NCBI GenBank assembly: GCA_016839055.1
Contig: JAEKNX010000004.1
Location: 124,001 to 188,000 of the forward strand
Source of the DNA: Spirochaetales bacterium
GTDB lineage: Bacteria > Spirochaetota > Spirochaetia > UBA9216
Direction of reading: 5' to 3'
DNA length: 64,000 nt
Numbering within the stretch: position 1 is the stretch's first letter; the number at the start of each line of letters is the position of its first letter. The position numbers and the translations under genes were made by a program. Below, in pieces: positions 46,603 through 57,456 of this stretch. The notes beneath the pieces are model-generated. The model did not search any database and was not told the origin of the DNA. It saw nothing but the letters and a program-made list of their open reading frames with translations.

Positions 46603-47751
46603 TTACTTCCTTCTTAGCACAGTTACGGTTTCAAGATGATAGGTCTGCGGGAACATATCGAAGGGCTGAATTTCTTCAATCTCATAACCCGCCTCAACGA
46701 AGGCGGCCAGATCTCTTGCGAGGGCCGGGGGCGCGCATGAAACGTAGATGATGAGCGGAACCTTCAGCCCGGCAAGTCTTGCGGTCTGGTTTTTCAGGCC
46801 CTTTCTCGGAGGATCGATGATGATGCAGTCAGCTTCCCGAGCGTAACCGGAGATGAACTTCCATGATTTATCTACATCGGCCTCGTAAAACTTGATTTTA
46901 CATCTTTCACCTGATTCTTTTAAAGCTTCCGCCCGCATATTTCCGCGCGCGATAGCTGTTTTAGAATTATCCCAGCCGGTAATTGCGGCGGCTTCGCCTG
47001 CCATCTGGAGAGACAGGTTTCCGTCTCCGCAGTATATGTCGAGAATCCTCGGTTTTCCGTCTATTTTTTCGGCGACTGTTTTTTTCAGATACTCCATCAT
47101 GGCCTCATTGACTTCTCCGTTTACCTGGAAAAAATCCGCGCCCTGGTCTTTTTCTGAGAACCTGTAGAAAGGAACGACCTTGTCTGTCTCATCATAGAAG
47201 AGATCGAAGCCGACGAGCCCCGGTTTTGTAATATCAATATCTTTTAGGCTGCTGTTCAGGGCCTCGTTGAGCAGCAGGCATTTTTCAACTTTCACAAGAT
47301 TATAACTTGCAGCCTGATAGAAGCCCGCCTCAGGTTTTCCCGTGTCGGGGTTTTTCACAACCTTGAATCTGGCGGTTCGGCGGTAAGCCAGCTCTTTAGG
47401 TGAGGGGACACAGGTTTTTACCTTCTCCTCTATTTCAGAAAGCCGGGCTTTTGAAAGATTCATTCTGAGTTCTCTTTCTTTTCCCTTAAGCTGCAGAGGA
47501 TATGAAACCTGCTGCCACTGACAGCCTCCGCAGACCCCGTAATAGGGGCAGGGCGGCTTGATCCTATCGGCTGATGGTTCGATAATACGTACTATTTCAG
47601 CCTCTCGGTACCTTTTTTCTGTTTTTGTTACTTTTATCTCTAGCCTGTCGCCGGGACAGCTGAACGGAACAAAGTATACAATTCCGCCAACCCGGCCAAC
47701 ACCGGCGCTGCCGTATGACAGGGAATCTATTGTAATTTCAAGTGTATTCAT
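46603..47751 (-). CDS. rlmD: 23S rRNA (uracil-5-)-methyltransferase RlmD/RumA family
   Basis: TRAM-like N-terminus; [60 protein letters not shown]. Confidence 0.9.
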   Translation of the reverse strand: MNTLEITIDSLSYGSAGVGRVGGIVYFVPFSCPGDRLEIKVTKTEKRYREAEIVRIIEPSADRIKPPCPYYGVCGGCQWQQVSYPLQLKGKERELRMNLSKARLSEIEEKVKTCVPSPKELAYRRTARFKVVKNPDTGKPEAGFYQAASYNLVKVEKCLLLNEALNSSLKDIDITKPGLVGFDLFYDETDKVVPFYRFSEKDQGADFFQVNGEVNEAMMEYLKKTVAEKIDGKPRILDIYCGDGNLSLQMAGEAAAITGWDNSKTAIARGNMRAEALKESGERCKIKFYEADVDKSWKFISGYAREADCIIIDPPRKGLKNQTARLAGLKVPLIIYVSCAPPALARDLAAFVEAGYEIEEIQPFDMFPQTYHLETVTVLRRK

Positions 47752-47868
47752 AATATGAATATACAGCTTAGTGAGGAAGCATTCAAGCGCTCACCCGGGC
47801 TGAATTATTACATTACAAATTTACCTTTCTATTGTATAATCAGTCATTGTTTTTTAGAGGAGTTGAGC

Positions 47869-49383
47869 ATGCAACAGCGATACATCGGTTCCATCGATCA
47901 GGGAACGACGAGTACACGCTTCATCCTTTTCAATGAAAAAGGAAGAGAGGTTTATTCTTATCAGATCGAACACAAGCAGATTTATCCTAAACCTGGATGG
48001 GTCGAGCATGATCCTATGGAAATCTGGACTAATGCCGGAGAGGCCGTACGTCGGGTCCTTGGAGATAATAACGTAAAACCTGAAGAAATATTCGCAGTAG
48101 GAATTACCAATCAGAGGGAAACTACTCTTGTGTGGGATAGGATAACCGGGCTCCCGCTTCATAATGCAATCGTCTGGCAGGACACCCGGACTGCAGGCAT
48201 AGCTGAAGAGCTCGCAAAAGACGGAGGCGTGGACAGGTTTAGGGCCAAGGTTGGACTGCCGCTTGCCACCTATTTTTCCGGAACAAAGATGCGCTGGCTG
48301 CTGGAGAATTCCTCAGAGGTAGCGGACGCCGCCAGGGAAGGCCGGGCCGTATTTGGTACTATCGACACCTGGCTGGTCTGGAAGCTGACCGGCGCGGAGG
48401 ACGGAGGCGCATTCGTGACCGACGTGTCGAATGCAAGCCGTACCATGCTGATGGATCTCAAGACTCTTAGCTGGGATGAGGAGATGCTCGGTCATTTTAA
48501 GGTGCCGGCTGAGATGCTTCCTTCTATAGTATCTTCAGTTCCGGCCGAACCTTACGGATATACCAGGAAAGACGGACCGTTCGGGGCTGAGGTTCCGGTG
48601 GCTGGTATTCTCGGAGATCAGCAGGCGGCAATGTTCGGACAGGCCTGCTTTGAGCAGGGAACGAGCAAGAATACCTACGGAACAGGCTGTTTCATGCTGG
48701 CTAATACCGGAACCGAAATTGTCGAGTCGGCGCATGGGCTTCTGACAACGGTTCTCTACCGTATTGGTGATGATGATGCGGTCTACGCCCTCGAAGGCTC
48801 AATAGCGGTTGCCGGCTCTCTTGTACAGTGGATTCGTGATAATATCGGACTCATCGAGAAATCATCCGACATTGAATCGCTCGCGCTGAAGGCGGAGGAT
48901 AACGGCGGTGTGTATATTGTGCCGGCATTTTCAGGACTATTCGCACCGCGTTGGCGGCCGGATGCAAGGGGCGTAATCACCGGACTGACTGGTTATGCTA
49001 ATTCATCACATATCGCGAGAGCGGTTCTTGAGTCTGCCGCTTTTCAGACCCGTGAGATCTTCGAGTCAATGGAGAAAGATGCGGGTATTGAGATTACTTC
49101 TCTCAAGGTTGACGGAGGAATGACGGTGAATAATCTTCTTATGCAGTTCCAATCAGATCTGCTCGACATTCCCGTGGTAAGACCGCTTGTCTCCGAAACA
49201 ACCGCGCTCGGAGCCGCCTACGCAGCCGGACTCTCGGTTGGAGTCTGGAGCGGGATAGAGGAACTGAAGAAACACTGGATGGAAGACCGCCGGTGGACTC
49301 CTTTAATGAGCGCCGAGGAGCGTTATGAAAAGTATCGCCAATGGAATAAGGCTGTCGAAAGATCATACAGCTGGGTGGATTAA
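47869..49383 (+). CDS. glpK: Glycerol kinase
   Basis: [85 protein letters not shown]. Confidence 0.95.
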   Translation: MQQRYIGSIDQGTTSTRFILFNEKGREVYSYQIEHKQIYPKPGWVEHDPMEIWTNAGEAVRRVLGDNNVKPEEIFAVGITNQRETTLVWDRITGLPLHNAIVWQDTRTAGIAEELAKDGGVDRFRAKVGLPLATYFSGTKMRWLLENSSEVADAAREGRAVFGTIDTWLVWKLTGAEDGGAFVTDVSNASRTMLMDLKTLSWDEEMLGHFKVPAEMLPSIVSSVPAEPYGYTRKDGPFGAEVPVAGILGDQQAAMFGQACFEQGTSKNTYGTGCFMLANTGTEIVESAHGLLTTVLYRIGDDDAVYALEGSIAVAGSLVQWIRDNIGLIEKSSDIESLALKAEDNGGVYIVPAFSGLFAPRWRPDARGVITGLTGYANSSHIARAVLESAAFQTREIFESMEKDAGIEITSLKVDGGMTVNNLLMQFQSDLLDIPVVRPLVSETTALGAAYAAGLSVGVWSGIEELKKHWMEDRRWTPLMSAEERYEKYRQWNKAVERSYSWVD

Positions 49384-49390
49384 GTAATTT

Positions 49391-50860
49391 ATGACATTTC
49401 TTCCTTTTTTTGCCCGTTTTTCACTCGGTTACTATGCGAATATTGTTTTATATCTGATAGTCATCGTTATCACAGTCAGAATCCTACTAAGCAACAGGGA
49501 TCCTAACTGGGCTGTTTCAATGCTGCTCATCCTGTATTTTGTGCCCTTCATTGGAATTCTGTTCTATCTTTTAAATGGAGTTAACTGGAAAAAAAGAAAG
49601 ATCGTCAAACACATTCCGGAGCGAATTTTCAAGGACAATCTTGGAGAGCTTATCAATCGGCAGCGAGATTTTCTTAAAGACATTCCGTCGGATTATGACA
49701 ATGACGCGGTTAAGATGGTCAGGATGTTGCTCAAGAGCAGCGGGGCAATCTTGACAATGAATAATAGGATCTCCTTCTATGATGAGGGAGAGAACCTTTT
49801 TAGTGACATGATTCAGGATATAGAAAGAGCGGAGAAATCCATTCATATGGAATATTTCATATGGCGGTCAGATGGGCTTGGTGAGAAAATCAAGGACGCC
49901 CTTATTCAGAAAGTATCTGAGGGAGTCAAGGTTCGGGTTCTATTCGATGGTGTGGGGTGTTTCAGGATGATGTCCCGCCGGTACAAGAGGCAGCTTCGGA
50001 AGGGCGGGGTTAGAACTCGCTATTTTCTTGATCCGCTGAACCCGCTAAGCGGATGGCTTCTTAACTACTGTAATCATCGCAAAATCCTTGTGATTGACGG
50101 AAAGATAGGATATGCCGGCGGAATGAATATCGGAAGCGAATATATCGACGGCGGAAAACGTTTTAAATCCTGGCGCGATACTCATGTTAAACTCCAGGGC
50201 GATACAGTTAACCTGCTTCAGGCAGTTTTTATGGCCGACTGGGAAAACAGCGGCGGGACCATAGATGATGAGGCCTCCTATTTCTCGCCGGTTGAAGAAA
50301 CACATGGTGAAGTTCCTCTGCAGATTGTCACAAGCGGTCCTGATTCGGACTGGCATAGTCTGAAAGAACTGTATTTTAGCATGATAGCAAATGCCAATGA
50401 GGAAATTCTAATAGCAAGTCCTTATTTTGTCGTGGACAGCGCAATAGAAGAAGCTTTAATAACGGCAGCTCTTGCCGGAGTACGTGTTAAAGTGATAATG
50501 GCAGGCTCCCCGCCTGATAAATGGATTCCGTTTTGGGTGGCTCATACATATTATGAGCGGCTTATCATGGCCGGAGTAGAGTTTTATCATTTCAAAGAAG
50601 GCTTTTTTCATAGTAAATATCTGATTATTGATTCGAAAATAGCAACTGTCGGAACCTGTAATATGGACATGAGAAGTTTTCTGCTTCATTATGAAATAAA
50701 TGTGGTAATTTATGACAACATAAAGGCTGCAACCTTGAAAAATCTATTCGAAGAAGATATTAAAAGAAGCAGAAAGATAAGCCTGGAAGAATGCGAAAAC
50801 CTGGGGTTTCTTAAGAAACTCAGGAATTCAATATTCAGAATGTTCGCGCCGCTGCTGTAA
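49391..50860 (+). CDS. cls: Cardiolipin synthase (two HKD motifs)
   Basis: NHRKILVIDGKIGYAGGMNIG and HSKYLIIDSKIATVGTCNMDMRSF; N-terminal TM segments. Confidence 0.93.
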   Translation: MTFLPFFARFSLGYYANIVLYLIVIVITVRILLSNRDPNWAVSMLLILYFVPFIGILFYLLNGVNWKKRKIVKHIPERIFKDNLGELINRQRDFLKDIPSDYDNDAVKMVRMLLKSSGAILTMNNRISFYDEGENLFSDMIQDIERAEKSIHMEYFIWRSDGLGEKIKDALIQKVSEGVKVRVLFDGVGCFRMMSRRYKRQLRKGGVRTRYFLDPLNPLSGWLLNYCNHRKILVIDGKIGYAGGMNIGSEYIDGGKRFKSWRDTHVKLQGDTVNLLQAVFMADWENSGGTIDDEASYFSPVEETHGEVPLQIVTSGPDSDWHSLKELYFSMIANANEEILIASPYFVVDSAIEEALITAALAGVRVKVIMAGSPPDKWIPFWVAHTYYERLIMAGVEFYHFKEGFFHSKYLIIDSKIATVGTCNMDMRSFLLHYEINVVIYDNIKAATLKNLFEEDIKRSRKISLEECENLGFLKKLRNSIFRMFAPLL

Positions 50861-51050
50861 AACAGGGCAACGGTACTCCTGCTGCCGGGTGATGTTTCCG
50901 CCTGCCGTCAGCCCGACCTTGTTTTGCGGCGGCCTAAGGCATTCCGAAGTCCCTTGAGAGTGGTGTGCCTGTTTTTGTTTGAAAAAAAACTTTCCTTATA
51001 TCAGAAATTATATTATTCTATATATAAAGAAGTGTATGCGGAGGTGCATA

Positions 51051-51353
51051 ATGCTTGAAAAGCTTTCCTTCGCCCCGGTAAACGGTGGTGATGACGGAAG
51101 AAAAATTATGTTAATCGGTTCAGAAAAATGTGAGTTTTTTCACGCGGCTCAGCAGTTGCTGAATGAACTGAAAATAGCTTACAGTTGGGCCCTTCTTGAT
51201 GTACTTGAACTCGAAGAGATGCAGTCTGTTGTTGTATATCTGAAAGAAAATTATACGAAAGAGGTAGTCTGCCCATTCCTTTTATATGATGATAACAAAT
51301 ACCTCTCCGGATTTGACCGCGACATCTGGACTGAACAGCTGAGTCTTCCATAG
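51051..51353 (+). CDS. Glutaredoxin/thioredoxin-fold-like small protein
   Basis: KIMLIGSEKCEFFHAAQQLLNELKIAYSWALLDV...; ATG 51051 after GGAGG. Confidence 0.5.
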   Translation: MLEKLSFAPVNGGDDGRKIMLIGSEKCEFFHAAQQLLNELKIAYSWALLDVLELEEMQSVVVYLKENYTKEVVCPFLLYDDNKYLSGFDRDIWTEQLSLP

Positions 51354-51453
51354 ACGAATGTTCAATTCTATTAAGGTACTGAAAACTGAAGTTTGTGGAA
51401 TTCTCTGTACTTTTAACTAAAAAATGCATAAATTTAAAGTATGGAGGTAACTT

Positions 51454-51600
51454 ATGGAAGTCGAACCTGTAATTCCAGAAAATGCTCCCCCCCGCGAGAG
51501 TTCCCTGCCGGCAGATCTGCCCATTCATGAAGAAGATGCAGTTGAATCTGAAGTAGTGCAGGATGATGAGCTTGGTGAAAACGTCGATCTCATGGCATGA
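51454..51600 (+). CDS. Small acidic protein (48 aa)
   Basis: MEVEPVIPENAPPRESSLPADLPIHEEDAVESEVVQDDELGENVDLMA; ATG preceded by TATGGAGGTAACTT. Not in the ORF track (below cutoff). Confidence 0.45.
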   Translation: MEVEPVIPENAPPRESSLPADLPIHEEDAVESEVVQDDELGENVDLMA

Positions 51601-51814
51601 ACTTAGGAAGCAAGATCCTCTTATGCTCAGGGGCGGGCGCATGAACATCTGCGCTCGAACCCTTCGCGAGCACGTAACAGATGCCTGTAATCGGGCTATA
51701 ATATTTTTCTGCTCTTAGAAAATAGTCTACAGCCGTAGTAATCTCTCTTGATTTAGGTAATAATTATTCTCAACTATCGATATAGAACAAAAAACATCGG
51801 GTAAGGAAGGCAAC

Positions 51815-53635
51815 TTGTCAGTAATAGAGAATCCCAACGAGGGCATGCTTAAAATTGGAGATAACTGGAATGCAATCACAATTATTGCGTATTCACAGAA
51901 TAACCCCCTAAAGGCCATTGCGGAATTTGTTGAAAATAGCATCGATGCCAAGGCGAAGCATATTAAAATTATTCGCGGTAAGCATCATCATCAGCATTAT
52001 ATAAAGATTATTGATGACGGCAGCGGAATAGACGACTTTCAGTATGTTGCCACCCATATTGGTGACTCAATTAAACGGCAACTCAAAAAACAGGGTGCCG
52101 TTAACATTCAGGGCGAGTTCGGGATAGGCCTCTTGAGCTTCTGGACCGTCGGGGATCAGCTAATGCTGACTTCCACAGGCAGTGAAGGGCTGACCAGGCG
52201 GCTCAAACTTGTTAAGGATAATCCCGGATATCATATTTCCGATGTTCGGGAATTGTTTGAAAAAGGTACGGGAACCGAACTCCATATTACTCCGCTGCTT
52301 CCCGGAATCAGGCAGCTCTCGGGTGAGAAGATTCAGAATTATCTTGCCTCCGAGCTTCGTGACCGCATCTCGAGAAGCGGCGTTGAGATAAAAATTGTTG
52401 ATAAGAGTGCAAGAAAAGAACTCATTGTAGAGCCTCGGAAATTTTCCGGACGCCTTATTCATAATCTTTCCCAGCCGTCTAATCCAAATGGGGAGATCTA
52501 CTGCGAACTTTATATAAACGACCCCTCGTCGCAGAACAAGCTGGGGCTGTACAAGCAGGGCACCAGGGTAATCGATGACTTAACATCACTCGAAGCGTTT
52601 TCCGGTTCGCCGTGGAATTCGGATATTCTCGAAGGTATCATAGATGTCTCCTTTTTGCAGCTGACACCCGGAACGAGAGATGGAATCATCCTCGATTCGG
52701 CTTATGAGAGCTTTGTCATATCGATGAGTACAATAATCGAGGATCTTGAAATAGTCCTGTCGGCAGAGAAACGGGCGGAAGAAGAGAAGGCGAGCAAGAG
52801 TATTCTCAGGCGAATAAGTAAGGCATTGAAGGATGCCCTCCAGTTTCTCCCGACTGAGGAATACCGCTGGCTGCAGATAAGAGGAAAAGTTCAACCGAAG
52901 ATTATTCATGTTACGACAGAAGGTGGTGAGTCTGGTCAGGACGGGGCCGGTGATGATACCGGTGATAAGGCTGAGACTGAGAGCGTGGTTATGCCCGAAT
53001 ATGCCATAGAAGACAGAAGTGAGAAGAGTTTCTTTGATTTCCCCGGGCCTCTTTATTCGGCAGTAATATCACCTACATCGACCGTAATGTCGGTAAGCAC
53101 TGTAAAGACATTTCAGCTTAAGGCTCGTGACAGAAAGCGTACCCCTATAGATGAAGGCGTAAGTGTTAAATGGAAGCTTTTAAATGGGCTAGGCAGATTG
53201 TCTTCCGATTCCGGTGAAATTATCGAGTTTACTTCAGGTTTGGAACCTGGAGTTGAAGAGCTCATTGCCGAAGTACGGGAGAATGATGCAACTATTTCTA
53301 CTAGTGCGACGATAACCGTAACAGGTGAACTCTTTTCTGAAGGAGGGCCGGACGACAGTACGGGAAAGGGAAAGAAGGGGCTTCCGGGTTACACTTTCAA
53401 ACACTGTCCCGGTGAGCTATGGAGAAGCAGTTATGATGCCGAGCGGGGAATAATAATAATAAACAGCGGCCATGCTGACTTTTTGTTTTCTTCGAGAAAC
53501 AACCCTAGAAAGCTGCGCTATATAACGAAATTGTATGCAAAAGAGTTGGTCCTTGTTAATTTTCCTGAGGCCGATAAGGGGCAGCTTCTTGAGCGGATGA
53601 TAGAGCTGCAACTATATACTGAAGAGAATTTATAG
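51815..53635 (+). CDS. GHKL-type ATPase (Hsp90/MutL/MORC-like N-terminus) with C-terminal Ig-like region
   Basis: Bergerat motifs AIAEFVENSIDA, IDDGSGIDDF, GEFGIGLLSFW, KGTGTELHI; middle transducer-like domain; beta-rich Ig-like segment. Confidence 0.8.
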   Translation: MSVIENPNEGMLKIGDNWNAITIIAYSQNNPLKAIAEFVENSIDAKAKHIKIIRGKHHHQHYIKIIDDGSGIDDFQYVATHIGDSIKRQLKKQGAVNIQGEFGIGLLSFWTVGDQLMLTSTGSEGLTRRLKLVKDNPGYHISDVRELFEKGTGTELHITPLLPGIRQLSGEKIQNYLASELRDRISRSGVEIKIVDKSARKELIVEPRKFSGRLIHNLSQPSNPNGEIYCELYINDPSSQNKLGLYKQGTRVIDDLTSLEAFSGSPWNSDILEGIIDVSFLQLTPGTRDGIILDSAYESFVISMSTIIEDLEIVLSAEKRAEEEKASKSILRRISKALKDALQFLPTEEYRWLQIRGKVQPKIIHVTTEGGESGQDGAGDDTGDKAETESVVMPEYAIEDRSEKSFFDFPGPLYSAVISPTSTVMSVSTVKTFQLKARDRKRTPIDEGVSVKWKLLNGLGRLSSDSGEIIEFTSGLEPGVEELIAEVRENDATISTSATITVTGELFSEGGPDDSTGKGKKGLPGYTFKHCPGELWRSSYDAERGIIIINSGHADFLFSSRNNPRKLRYITKLYAKELVLVNFPEADKGQLLERMIELQLYTEENL

Positions 53636-53728
53636 GTTCTCCGGCTTAAATAGTTTCAGTCGGAGCGATGGTGAGCTTTGTATTTGGGCAGAAACTGCTG
53701 ATCAATGAGGCTGGGGAGATTGATTGAG

Positions 53729-54964
53729 ATGAAAATATCACTGCCGTATGGTAAAGAAACAATTGAAGTTGATGTCGCCGAAACGCAGCTAATAGCTGTT
53801 CTCGAGCCGAATGATGTCCCGAAATGCACCGATCCTATAAAGGCCGTTAAAGACGCAATCACGAATCCAGAAGGCGCCGGGAGTTTCAGTGACTTTCTTT
53901 CAGGGTCAGGGCAGCTTCTTGTAATTATAAATGACGGAACCAGGCCTACTCCGACAAGAATAGTGCTCGAGGCAATAGCCGATGAACTCGATGAGGCAGG
54001 CGCCGAATTTATTATTGCAACCGGTGTTCACCGGGTGCCCACTGAAGAAGAGTTTTCCTTCATATTCGGCACGCTCTGGCCGCGTTTTAAGGACAGGGTA
54101 TCCGTCCATGACGCAAGAGCAGATGAAATGTACCGCCTCGGCCTTACATCCCGTGGTACTGAAGTGTTTCTGAATACCAGGGTCATGGATGCTGAACGGA
54201 TTATGATCATCGGCTCGGTTGAGCCTCACTATTTTGCAGGTTTCACCGGAGGCCGAAAGGGTTTTCTTCCAGGTGTCGCAGCCTTCAGCACCATAGAGCA
54301 GAATCACAGCCTCGCCCTTTCTTCCAAGGCGAAGAATCTATCGCTTTTGGGGAATCCGGTACATGAGGATATGCTTGAGGCCTGCGGAATGATCGATAAA
54401 AAAGTTTATACGATTATGACAGTTCTCGACCGGGATCAGGAAATTTATGCTGTTGCAGCCGGGGGCCTCTATGCAGCCTTCGATAAGGCCGTGGAAAGAT
54501 CCAGGGAAGTTTTCATTGTCCCCCTCGCGGAAAAGGCCGATGTTGTCGTAGCCTGTGTCAGGCCCCCGATGGACATCGATTTATATCAGTCTCATAAGGC
54601 AATCGAGAACGCAAAGCCGGCACTTAAAAACGGAGGGGCGCTGATCCTCGTGTCATCCTGCCGTGACGGTATAGGAGAGGCTGCTTTTTGCAATCTTCTT
54701 TCCTCCTGCAGTTCGCCGGAGGCCGTTTTTAAAAAGATTGCAAAAGGGTATAAACTTGGTCACCATAAGGCTGCGAAGATTGCCGAGCTCTGCGGAAAGG
54801 CTCGGGTTATGGCCTATACAAAACTTGATGATAGCACTCTCGAAAATATTTTTATTGAACCGGTAGTGAATCTGCAGGAAACTCTCGATGAACTCTTGAG
54901 CGTAACCGATTCGCGGATTATTTTTCTGCCGGATGCCAGTGTTACGGTTCCGATGACCGAATAA
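53729..54964 (+). CDS. LarA-like (nickel-dependent lactate racemase family) protein
   Basis: DGTRPTPTRIVLEA, IIATGVHRVPTEEE, SVEPHYFAGFTGGRKGFLPGVAAFSTIEQNHSLAL. Confidence 0.85.
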   Translation: MKISLPYGKETIEVDVAETQLIAVLEPNDVPKCTDPIKAVKDAITNPEGAGSFSDFLSGSGQLLVIINDGTRPTPTRIVLEAIADELDEAGAEFIIATGVHRVPTEEEFSFIFGTLWPRFKDRVSVHDARADEMYRLGLTSRGTEVFLNTRVMDAERIMIIGSVEPHYFAGFTGGRKGFLPGVAAFSTIEQNHSLALSSKAKNLSLLGNPVHEDMLEACGMIDKKVYTIMTVLDRDQEIYAVAAGGLYAAFDKAVERSREVFIVPLAEKADVVVACVRPPMDIDLYQSHKAIENAKPALKNGGALILVSSCRDGIGEAAFCNLLSSCSSPEAVFKKIAKGYKLGHHKAAKIAELCGKARVMAYTKLDDSTLENIFIEPVVNLQETLDELLSVTDSRIIFLPDASVTVPMTE

Positions 54965-55320
54965 TCAATAACGCTCTGCCCGGATTTAGCCTGGTTAATG
55001 CCGCAGTAACCTTTTTTAAGAATATATTTCTTTACAAGCCAAACTCCGCTTTGAAAATATAAATAGGTTAAATCCTTATAAATTATGATTTGCAGGAATA
55101 TCTACGGTTTACGTAATAATTTGATAACAAACAGAGTTTTTTAAGCATGGCTGAAACGACTTTAGTAATGCTTAATAATATAAATATTTTTATGGATCTA
55201 CTCTGCTTTTGCTGGTAAAATATAAGCTTGGTTTTGATAGTAATGTTATGGTTGTTGTAGTTGATAAAAATAGGCATATTTAAAGGATATATAATATTCT
55301 TAAAAAAATGGAGGCATTAG

Positions 55321-56445
55321 ATGAAAAAAATTCTCGTATTATGTCTACTTGCTGCAGTTCTACTCTCATTCGCTTCTCTTACAGGCTGCAAGAAAGACAG
55401 CGGTACAATCAAAATCGGTGTTGCCGGCGCTCACTCGGGTGACCTTGCATCCTATGGAATCCCTTCGGTAAAAGCAGCTGAACTTGTTGTCGAAGACTGG
55501 AATGCCAGGGGCGGAGTCCTGGGCCGGCAAATTGAACTCATCATCGAAGATGATGTTTGTAAGCCGGAAGTTGCGACCAATACTGCCGCGAAGCTTGTTG
55601 GTGAAGATGTTGTTGCTGTAATCGGACACATCTGTTCCGGTGCGACAAAGGCAGCTCTTGGAATCTACAAGGATTCAAAAATCATCACTATCTCACCTTC
55701 AGCTACGAATCCGCCTCTCACTCAGAGCGGTGATTACCCTAACTTTTACAGGACAATTGCTCCGGATGACGCTCAGGCCAGAATGGAGATTGATTTTGCT
55801 GTTGATACCCTTGGCTTGAAAAAGCTTGCGATACTGCACGACAAGGGAGATTATGGAAAGGGCCTTGCCGAGTTTGCAAAAGCAATGGTCGAATCTGACG
55901 GCGAAGCCGAGGTTGTTCTTTATGAAGGAATAACAGTAGGTGCCGTTGACTATTCGGCAGTTATAAACAAGATAAAAAACTCAGGTGCTGAAGCTATTAT
56001 TTTCGGCGGATATCATCCTGAAGCTTCAAAGCTTGTCGGCCAGATAAGTAAGAAGGGCATGGACATAGTTTTCATCTCTGATGACGGAGTTAAAGATGAT
56101 ACATTCATAAAGGTAGCCGGCGAATATGCGGAAGGTGTATATGCAACTGGCCCTAGAGATACTTCAACCGAACCGCTTACAATTGCAGCCAATAAGGCTC
56201 ATCGGGATAAATACGGTGAAGATCCCGGCGCGTTCTTCCTTAACGCATATGCTGCGACCACAGTCATTCTGAATGCTATTGAAAAAGCCGGCTCGACTGA
56301 TTATGACGCACTCACAAAAGCTCTTCAGAGTGAGTATGTTAATACAACTCTCGGAAATATCAGTTTTGACAAGAAAGGCGACGCCATCGGTGTCGGGTTT
56401 TCTGTTTTCCAGGTTCAGAACGGTGTTTACGTAGAACTACAGTAA
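55321..56445 (+). CDS. livK: Branched-chain amino acid-type ABC transporter substrate-binding lipoprotein
   Basis: Lipobox LTGCKK; GVAGAHSGDLASYGIPSVKAAELVVEDWNARGGVLG. Confidence 0.92.
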   Translation: MKKILVLCLLAAVLLSFASLTGCKKDSGTIKIGVAGAHSGDLASYGIPSVKAAELVVEDWNARGGVLGRQIELIIEDDVCKPEVATNTAAKLVGEDVVAVIGHICSGATKAALGIYKDSKIITISPSATNPPLTQSGDYPNFYRTIAPDDAQARMEIDFAVDTLGLKKLAILHDKGDYGKGLAEFAKAMVESDGEAEVVLYEGITVGAVDYSAVINKIKNSGAEAIIFGGYHPEASKLVGQISKKGMDIVFISDDGVKDDTFIKVAGEYAEGVYATGPRDTSTEPLTIAANKAHRDKYGEDPGAFFLNAYAATTVILNAIEKAGSTDYDALTKALQSEYVNTTLGNISFDKKGDAIGVGFSVFQVQNGVYVELQ

Positions 56446-56453
56446 TTAGTACG

Positions 56454-56481
56454 AGGGCCGTCCTTAAAAAAGGGCGGCCCT
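56454..56481 (+). terminator. Intercistronic hairpin/attenuator between livK and livH
   Basis: AGGGCCGTCC-TTAAAAAA-GGGCGGCCCT followed by a U-poor tail (GTTCT). Confidence 0.5.
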
Positions 56482-56541
56482 GTTCTAATTCAAAAGAACT
56501 GTCGAAACTACTACGCCTCAAGGTAGAGGAGTTATTCAGAT

Positions 56542-57450
56542 ATGAATAGTACTTATTTTATTGAACTTTTCCTAGGTGGACTTACAAGAGGAAGTATTTA
56601 TGCCCTTATTGCTTTGGGCTACACGATGGTTTACGGAATCATTCAGCTGATAAATTTCGCGCACGGCGAGATTTACATGATTGGTGCTTTTACCGCTCTT
56701 ATTGTTTCCGGCGCGCTGGCATTTACAGGGCTCGATCCGGTTATCATCTTTCTTATATCAGCCGTTGTGGCTATTGTTTTTTCTGCTGCCTATGGGGTAA
56801 CAATGGAGAAAATTGCTTATAAACCTCTTAGGAAGGCTCCAAGGCTTTCCGCCCTCATAAGTGCAATCGGTATGTCCATGTTTCTTCAGAATTATGTTCT
56901 GCTTGCCCAGACTTCAGATTTTCAGCCCTTCCCTGATCTCATACCGGATCTGAAATTCCTGAAACCTATTGAAAATATAATGAACACAACTCAGTTCATT
57001 ATTCTGGCAACAACTGCAGTAGTAATGGTTCTCTTTACTCTGCTTATAAAATATACAAAAATCGGAAAAGCCATGCGTGCGACCGCTCAGGACAAGATCA
57101 TGGCTCAACTCGTCGGAATCAATATAAACAAGGTTATAATGGTAACCTTCCTGATAGGATCATCAACTGCCGCAATCGGCGGTATCTTAATCAGTTCGCA
57201 TGTAGGGCAGATAAACTTCTATATCGGTTTTATTGCCGGTATAAAGGCTTTTGTGGCTGCGGTTTTGGGCGGGATAGGAAGCGTCCCGGGGGCAGTACTC
57301 GGCAGCTTCGTTCTGGGACTCACTGAGAGTTTTGGAACAGGTTATATCTCCAGTGATTATGAAGATGTTTTTGCATTTGGCTTTCTAATAATAATCCTGA
57401 TTTTTAAACCTTCCGGAATTCTTGGTAAACCGACCAAGAAGAAGGTGTAG
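56542..57450 (+). CDS. livH: Branched-chain amino acid ABC permease
   Basis: ALGYTMVYGIIQLINFAHGEIYMIGAF; AVLGGIGSVPGAVLGSFVLG. Confidence 0.93.
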   Translation: MNSTYFIELFLGGLTRGSIYALIALGYTMVYGIIQLINFAHGEIYMIGAFTALIVSGALAFTGLDPVIIFLISAVVAIVFSAAYGVTMEKIAYKPLRKAPRLSALISAIGMSMFLQNYVLLAQTSDFQPFPDLIPDLKFLKPIENIMNTTQFIILATTAVVMVLFTLLIKYTKIGKAMRATAQDKIMAQLVGININKVIMVTFLIGSSTAAIGGILISSHVGQINFYIGFIAGIKAFVAAVLGGIGSVPGAVLGSFVLGLTESFGTGYISSDYEDVFAFGFLIIILIFKPSGILGKPTKKKV

Positions 57451-57456
57451 GAGGCT

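Noticed and set aside
50861-50990. SRP (4.5S) RNA
   Set aside because: No GGAAGG/AGCAG-type apical helix 8 signature.
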